DNA from: Ornithodoros turicata
Lineage: Eukaryota > Arthropoda > Arachnida > Ixodida > Argasidae
DNA: 64,000 nt
Assembly (NCBI RefSeq): GCF_037126465.1
Contig: NC_088204.1
Span: forward strand, 78,305,807 to 78,369,806
Direction: 5' to 3'
A program made the position numbers and the translations under genes. This document shows, in pieces, positions 57,801-64,000 of this stretch. Position 1 is the first letter of the stretch, and every line of letters starts with the position of its first letter. The notes under the pieces are model-generated. The model was not told the origin of the DNA. It saw nothing but the letters and a program-made list of their open reading frames with translations, and ran no database searches.

Positions 57801-60800
57801 CACACACTAAGTCGTTTGCAATGCAGCTGTTATCCTCGCACGTAAACTCAGTTTCGTTGTTGCACCGTCTTTCTGGCTGGACGGGCTCCACAGGGGGCTT
57901 CGCGTTAAACGGTTTACATTCCGGAGCGAAAGAAACGTCATCGATGGCCAGGATGCTTTGCGTTCCCACGCCTTGTCTTGCGTTTATCATCGCACGGAAC
58001 GGCACTGAACTCGAAAGTGGAACGTCAAGCTTTTGCCAGCTTCGTGTAAGACTGCCCTGTGCGGTTGTTAAGATATACGAAAATTTAGTGTCTGTCGTTG
58101 GTTTCACAAGGACTCGCAGTACGTCGTCGTCTCCATACGCCATGTTGTACCACAGGCGCAGGTGACATTTTTGGCTCGTTGTTGCGTCGAACAGAATGCT
58201 CTGCAGTATAGCCGCAGCCCTCTCGCTCGTGTCTTCTCGTTTGAGGTACAGGTAATGGCCAGATTCGTTGCCGTAAGTGTGGTCTGTGGCAAGACCTGCA
58301 GATGCTTGGCTGATTTCCCACGTGGCGCGACGGTTCTGCGTACCGTACAAGCTCCACCCGCAGAAGTCGCCCTCAAAGTCGCATCGCCCAGGGAACGCAT
58401 CGCAGCTCATTTCGTCCGATCCGTCACTGCAGTCTTTCGCGAAGTCGCAGAGCTGTGATTGGTAGATGCACTCATGCGGCGACCCTGGGCATGATACCAT
58501 TCCGGCTGCGTCGCACTTCTTCTGCGGGTCCGGCGACGCTGTAGCACACTCGATCAGACTCACTTCATCGACGCCAATCCTTGATGCTCCGTGGGGACTC
58601 TTCGCGTCGAATTCGAGACGCCAGGACGCATTCCTCTTCCCAATATTAGCCACAGCGTGTGACCACTGGTCTTCTGTACTGTCACTCAGACTCTCAAGCA
58701 GCAAGGTGGACTGTTCAACCACTTTCAACTGCAGGCTGTTTCCGTCCACCGATTTGGTCCTGTAATAGTAGAACTCTACTCGACAAGTCTCAGCCGTCGC
58801 CTTAAGCGGTACTGTCGTTATTCTTGCCGTTTCTCCGACGACGCCCTCACCTTCTCTTTCAACACTCATGAAGTAGCCTTGTCCAGACTTGTCCGCCAGC
58901 GGTTTCATACCTCCACGGCCCTGATTCACCCTAGACCAGCTGAAGACGCCATCACTGATATCTACCCACCCGCACATGTGTTGGTCAAAAGAGCACGTCG
59001 CGCAGTGAGCCTCGTCCGTCCCATCAGCACAGTCCTCCTTGAAATCGCATTTTAAGTTGGCATCGATACACTGACCATTACCGCATACAAATTTCTTTAT
59101 GTCACACTCTGTCTGCGGTGGCGTTGGTATGGGTAGGAGATTCGGAAGAGAACTTGCGTTACTCCTGTGACATTCCTCCGAAAAGGAAACGTCATCCACT
59201 AACCACGCACCATTGTTATCTGTTCCAGACGTCGCTTCTATAGAGACCTGGAAGGGGCCTTTGACGTCCCCCAAATGTATGGTCTTCCGCTCAAAGTACT
59301 GGCCGAATACCTTCGATGTCTTCCACAGGAGACGCGGCGAGCCAAGCTTATCGACGCGCAGGGTAACCTGCAGGCTTCCACTGCCTCTGTTGTAGCTGTC
59401 GTAGTCGAGATCCCTAAAAACTGTGCGGTAAGTGTAGTAAAAGCGTAAGGCACATCCATGTGACGAAGCAACAAGGATTGGACTCGCTACGCCTCCATTT
59501 GTGTTGCGGGGCAGGAACCGGAACCGGAAGCTGAGATAATTTCCGTAGCGCGTATTAGTGGTGTGGTCGCGGTCGTCATTGTCAGGATGCACGGCTGGAT
59601 ATGAGATGCCGCGGGATTTTCGTAGCTGCCAGAAGCGCCCAACAGACCAACCACAGGTGCCGTCTTCAAAATCGCAACGACCGGGGAAGTTTTCTTCGCA
59701 GTTGGCCCGGGGGTTGGTGCCTTCGTCACTCATGTCCCCACAGTCGTCGTTGAAGTCGCAAAGCTGATCCCGAGAAATGCAGTGGCCGTTGGAACACCGG
59801 TACATCCTGCTATCGCTGCACACGGCGGGAATGGGTTGCGGAACCTCACAGTTTTCGTACGAGAGATCGTCCACAGCGAACGTCGTATTTCCTTTCTCTA
59901 CAGAACCGAGCAGTACAACGGCGAACCGGTTGGGAACTCGGCCTAAGACAGCTTCTGCTTTCTGCCACACAGGGTACTTCCTCGTACTTCCTTGTACGAC
60001 GAGGGCAGTGGTCTCACTACTGACGGCAGTCACGGCAGAGCGCATGCGTACCTTCACAACGGAAGACTCCCCCGATAAGGTTGAGCTGAACCAGAAATTA
60101 ACCTTGCAAACCGGCGCTGCATTTCGCAAGTACGGGCTGACCATCCTGCCATTCCTAAAGGCTTCGTCTTCCCCTGACATAATCAGTTGCATGTAGTGCC
60201 CCGTGCCTGATGCGGTAGTCTTGTCGACCTTCGGCCCAAGATCACTAGACTGCGCCTTTGTCAGAAGCCACTCAATGGAACGGGATTCTTTCGTCCAGTT
60301 GCACGTGTCGCCCTGTTCAAAATCACAAGTAAGACCGCACTGTGCTTCGTCGGTACGGTCCTTGCAGTCATGAACGAAATTGCAGATCTTGTCATGAGTC
60401 AGATGCGTCGTTCCGTTGTCGCAAGTGAAAGACGGGTGGTGAAAGTCTTCGAGAGGCTGGCAAGGATCGTGAGTGAGTTCGAAGTCATCGAGCGCGTAGA
60501 ACATGGAGTGGAGATTGGAGAAAGATGGCGCGAATCCTACTCGGCACGAAGAGTTTGAAGCGAGGATAACTTGTCCTTTGACCCATCGTCCTTCCCCGTC
60601 ATTCTGTACCTGGTACTCTTGGACTTCATCGCCGTGTCCTCTCCTCAAGAAGACGTCAAGGTCGTGGGTCTGAGTTCCGTTGCGATACAACCAGAAACTT
60701 AAACATCCTCTGGAACAATCTGGCAAGTCCGGCGATATCAGTTTAGATCCGAGCCTGGCTCTTCGAGAAGGCGTTACCGCTACGACGGCGTACGTACCAT

Positions 60801-63800
60801 AGATGGCACCGTACGTGTGGTCCACATTAGGAGCAAGAGGATGATTTCGTCCGTTGTTCCTGGTCCATGCTAGAGGAGGTCGGGTGACGTGTTCGTTTTC
60901 CCACATGCAGAAATCGTCTTCAAAGTTGCAGGAGCCAAGAGTAGGACATTGGGAAAGGATTTCAATGTCGTCTACTGCGATCGTACCCTGCTGTGACCTC
61001 ACGATGCCCTTTAAGAAGAACTGATAACCTTCCGCTGTCTGAGTAGCCTGTACCTGCGCTGCACGCCATCTTGGAGAACCCCATTCCTGTGCGCGTAGCA
61101 CGGCATTGACTGACGTAAATAGTTTGCTGGCAGTGCCCGTGGCGATGTTATGGTTTCCGGTGATATAGTACCAGAACCGGATACAGGAAGCTTCGTCTTT
61201 TCTGAAGAGCGGACTCAGAGCCACAGCGTTTCTTCCTGCGAAATGAAAGTAATGTTTCTGGAGACTACTGAAGCATGATGTAATGTTTCAGAGAACTCAT
61301 TGCAAAGAACGCGGCAAACCTACCTTGCTGATTATTGACCGGGTTGAAATTTACAAAGAAGGCATGTCCGCTCCATGTTCCTTCTGTGTGGTCCCTTGAC
61401 AGCCCAGCGTCCTTAGCACTTTGCCGTTGCCATCGATAACGACCTTCCAGTGACGGTACCCAACCGCACTCATCGCTCTCGAAGCCGCAGTACGTCGGAG
61501 GCGGACATTTTCCCACTTGCGCCGAAATATCATCCAGCGCAACCACACCCTCGGCGACTCTGCGGCTTCTGAACGCGAAGTACTGGTTCTGCATACCTGG
61601 AACAAATGCCTGTCCATAGTTCCACTGCGGTCCTGCTGACCTGTCACTTTCAAAGAACGTGGTATTTTTGTCGACGCCTATGCTGTAGAAGGACAACGGC
61701 GAGACACTTGTACCGTGCATGTAGTACCAAAACATGACGCAAAGACCAGAGTCGCTCGTAGTAACAGAATCTGAAGTGACAAGTGTAGCACTAGTAATCG
61801 ATGCAGACGACTCGGAGATTGTAACGTAGGATCCGTACACCGACATTGTGGTGTGATCGGTTTTGGGCATGAGGTTCGGCAATCTGAGGTACCGTTCAGC
61901 GGTGACCCGTTTCCAGAAGGAACTTCGAGGAGAATGGGTGTTGTTCACCCAGATGCAGGTGCCATTTTCGAAGTCACAGTCCATAGGATGGGGTTGGTGA
62001 ACCGGTGGCGGCGTAGGTTGTGGACCGGAGTCACCACAGAGATGAAGTTTGAGATCAACGTCGTCTACCGCTATACCAGTTGCTATATTCATGGCGAAAC
62101 TCTCTCGCGTTTCGGCGATGAGCTGAAAATACATATCTGTGGCCGTAGACGAGGGCAAGAAGGAATATTGGAATTTACGCCAGCCGTTGTCAGGTGTGGT
62201 AATTTCTCCGAGAGGCACGCGTGCATAGCCGTTGTACACTGCTTCAGCGCGAAGCACACTGTTTTTAGTGTCCTTCATGGAATACCAGAATGTGAAACAC
62301 AATCCTTTGTTGGAGGTGATGTCGAGTTCCTCCGAGCGGAATGTTGCGTTTACACCTGCGCTGACAAAGGACAACGGGACGTACATGTACTTTCCGTAAA
62401 CCGAAAGAGTCGTCACATCATCTGGTGGTCCTCCTAATGTTCTGCTGTGCAGTGCCTCCCAGTGTCGCCAGTAAAAGCCAGATGTCCAACCGCCCGTCGG
62501 GCTAGTTATCCACCCGCAGGTGCCACTTTCAAAGTCGCAGGTAATCGAATTGGTACAGGGCCCTAACTTCAGCTCCGTGTCATCAAGAGCCAGGTAACCA
62601 CTGTAATCGCTTGCGACTGCAGCTGTGGTCAGTGCCTCGATGACTAGTGTGTAGTACCTGATTTCAGGTAGCAGAGCTCGGCCCTTCTCCCACGCACCAT
62701 GACGATCGCCCACTCGCTTCCAAACAGGCCGCAGAGTGCTAATAAGCGCATAACCAGTTGCGTTTTGGTAGACGGACAACGTGCCTGCGTCTCCGGTCAT
62801 GCTGTACCAAAACTCGAGGCAGCGATCTCCAACGCCTTCAAAGGGCGGGCTCATTAGTAGTGCACGGTCGCCTTGACGCATTGGTCTCGTAAAGGCATAG
62901 TGGCCCTGAGGATCGCCAAGTGTATGGTCACCAGCTGGGCCTCCTCCACGGTTACCAGAACTGCTCGTTCTCTTCCAGCCTTGAGCCAGTCCGTGAGTAG
63001 TTGGCGTCCAGTCACACATATCCGTTTCGAAGTCACAAGAACCGGGGGTCCTGCAAACGCCACGTGAGAAAGAGAAGTCATCTAGGGCGATGACCGACGT
63101 TGTTATGGGTATAGCCTCAATAATGATTTTATGTGGTAGGGTGCTGTTCATGGTATGTTCTCCCCTAACCCACTGAAACGTTTGAGACACGTTTCTAGTT
63201 GAGACGGCATCCGGTCCAGTCGACACAGCCAGTGCAGTTAGTCCTTCGAACGGATAGTACCAGAATGTGAAACAGCCGCCATTTGGTGAAGTCGGCTCCA
63301 GTACTGGGCCTCGAAGACGTGCATACTGGTCAGTGGCGGCCCCTGCCGAGAGGATGGCGTAGTTTCCGTCTCCCGTTGTGTGATCCTCTTCGGGCTTATT
63401 TCTGACGCTATTCTTAGCACCATTTTCAATTTTCCATGTGAGGCCACCTGCTGGATCATTTTTCCAGCGACAGAAACCTTCATTGAAAGAAGTGTCGTCG
63501 AAGTCACATGGGACAGACACAGAAGATGATGTGCAGTTTTCTGAAAAAGTGATGTCATCCACAGCGAGTTTCCGCATCAGCCTACGCCGGTTGTTTCGGG
63601 CATGTCTCAAATATAATTCAATGCTTGAATCGTTACCAGAGTACTCCGGCACGATTGCTGTGACGACATTCCATCGCGTTCCTTCTTGTATGGTAGCTAT
63701 ATCATTAGGCATCTCTCCTGGCACCATGTGACGCAAAAGCAATCGTTCCGATGCAGTCGATGTCTTCCTGTAAAACACCCACATCTGGACCTGACACATT

Positions 63801-64000
63801 GACGAAATCGGAGGTAGCCGGGGACTCCGCAGTCGCGACGAAATCTGGTTTGGCATGTGGTTGTTACTCAGCAGCATGACGTGACCGTCACCGCTTCCCG
63901 TTGTGCGGTCCTTCTTCAACCATGACCTGCTGCTCGCCCCTGCTCGCTCCCAGCGCACGACTCCTCTGGAAATGTCTCGCCACCCGCAGGCGTCTCGTTC
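51804..64000 (-). CDS. MALRD1-like: Large MAM/LDL-receptor class A membrane receptor (MALRD1/MAMDC4-like), 5' part outside
   Basis: Type I membrane protein, 2683 residues visible and open at the right edge. Minus-strand exons are 64000-61324, 61235-56624, 56266-56052, 55302-55165, 54455-54300, 53227-53131, 52576-52522, 52449-52426 and 51881-51804, all in phase. Order: MAM domains 1-6 (residues about 1-990, each opening CDFE..CGW-like), MAM7, then six LDLa modules alternating with MAM8-13 to about residue 2430. LDLa signatures are CDFNDDCGDMSDE, CDFKEDCADGTDEAHC and CDLYEDCRDGSDEENC. A Pro-rich linker, two more LDLa modules (CDGVRDCPDGRDEKC; CDEHPDCADGSDESLC) and an EGF module (NSGLCVLLEPHGFPGCSC) follow. 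The helix LPLLVLLAIAVAVGLVVY is followed by a cytoplasmic tail with ANPVFD and TNPVYGY, which resemble NPxY endocytosis signals. A role as a scavenger or endocytic receptor is inferred. Human MALRD1 (Diet1) and MAMDC4 are the closest architectures I know. Confidence 0.9.
52778..53083. mobile_element. MITE with long inverted ends
   Basis: Ends are CCAGAGCCGTTTATTAGGAG and inverted CCAGAGCCGTTTAGGGGGAG, flanked by AGTCCA on both sides. The interior has GCCATTTTGGA repeats and GACGTCA words. It sits in the receptor intron before the transmembrane exon. Confidence 0.7.
54495..54712. mobile_element. Diverged relative of the TTA-flanked MITE
   Basis: It shares CAATGACCATTGAAAC, TTGAACATGCGCGT and CAATGGTCACTGGTTTCAAC words with 20492-20709. 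The ends are too decayed for a clean duplication. Confidence 0.5.
55554..55867. mobile_element. TA-flanked foldback element
   Basis: Nearly the whole 314 bases fold back: arms with GGAACACGCGAGC, AACAGTGAACTCATCCG-type and GGGTGCGCTGTTAGC sequences are reverse complements. Ends CAGGTCGGGACAAA and inverted CAGGCCGGGACAAA are flanked by TA (55552-55553, 55868-55869), as in Tc1/mariner MITEs. It lies in a receptor intron. Confidence 0.8.

Overview
This window is nuclear DNA from an intron-rich animal. Protein sequence and gene structure suggest an arthropod, and my best guess is a tick or other chelicerate. That guess rests on overall impression, since no species marker is present. Genes have short exons with GT-AG introns, a few GC-AG introns, and AATAAA poly(A) signals. 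Introns and spacers are packed with short non-autonomous DNA transposons.

Layout: 1-1240 (+) is the 3' part of a KCTD2/5/17 (insomniac-type) Cullin-3 adaptor. 2673-3732 (-) is RPL10. 4840-22260 (+) is exportin-6, 23 exons that join in frame to 1074 residues. 22943-23026 (-) is tRNA-Leu(CAG). 23297-26767 (+) is RPL3 (403 residues), whose introns carry a SNORD83-like box C/D snoRNA and two weaker candidates. 29182-29841 (-) is a single-exon CHMP5. 31516-41117 (+) is a lysosomal beta-hexosaminidase. 43145-47317 (+) is the RNase P/MRP subunit RPP40. 48960-49379 (-) is a single-exon NXT1/2-type mRNA export factor. 51804-64000 (-), open at the right edge, is a very large MAM/LDLa membrane receptor with an endocytic tail, resembling MALRD1/MAMDC4.

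The genes are mostly unrelated housekeeping functions (translation, tRNA and rRNA processing, nuclear export, ESCRT sorting, lysosomal glycan breakdown). I see no operon-like or cluster logic. Exon models for RPL10, exportin-6, RPL3, hexosaminidase, RPP40 and the receptor were built by hand from homology and splice sites. Each sums to a multiple of three with consistent phases.

The most unusual content is not in the proteins. A 10-base word, GCAGACGACA/TGTCGTCTGC, occurs 14 times exactly where about 0.1 is expected by chance. Some copies lie in two local tandem arrays and one in each arm of a perfect 24-bp hairpin. About 14 miniature transposons can be delimited with target-site duplications (8 bp hAT-like, TA, TTAA, TTA). 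The C-terminal exons of the receptor reveal NPVF and NPVY sorting motifs that a simple ORF scan misses.
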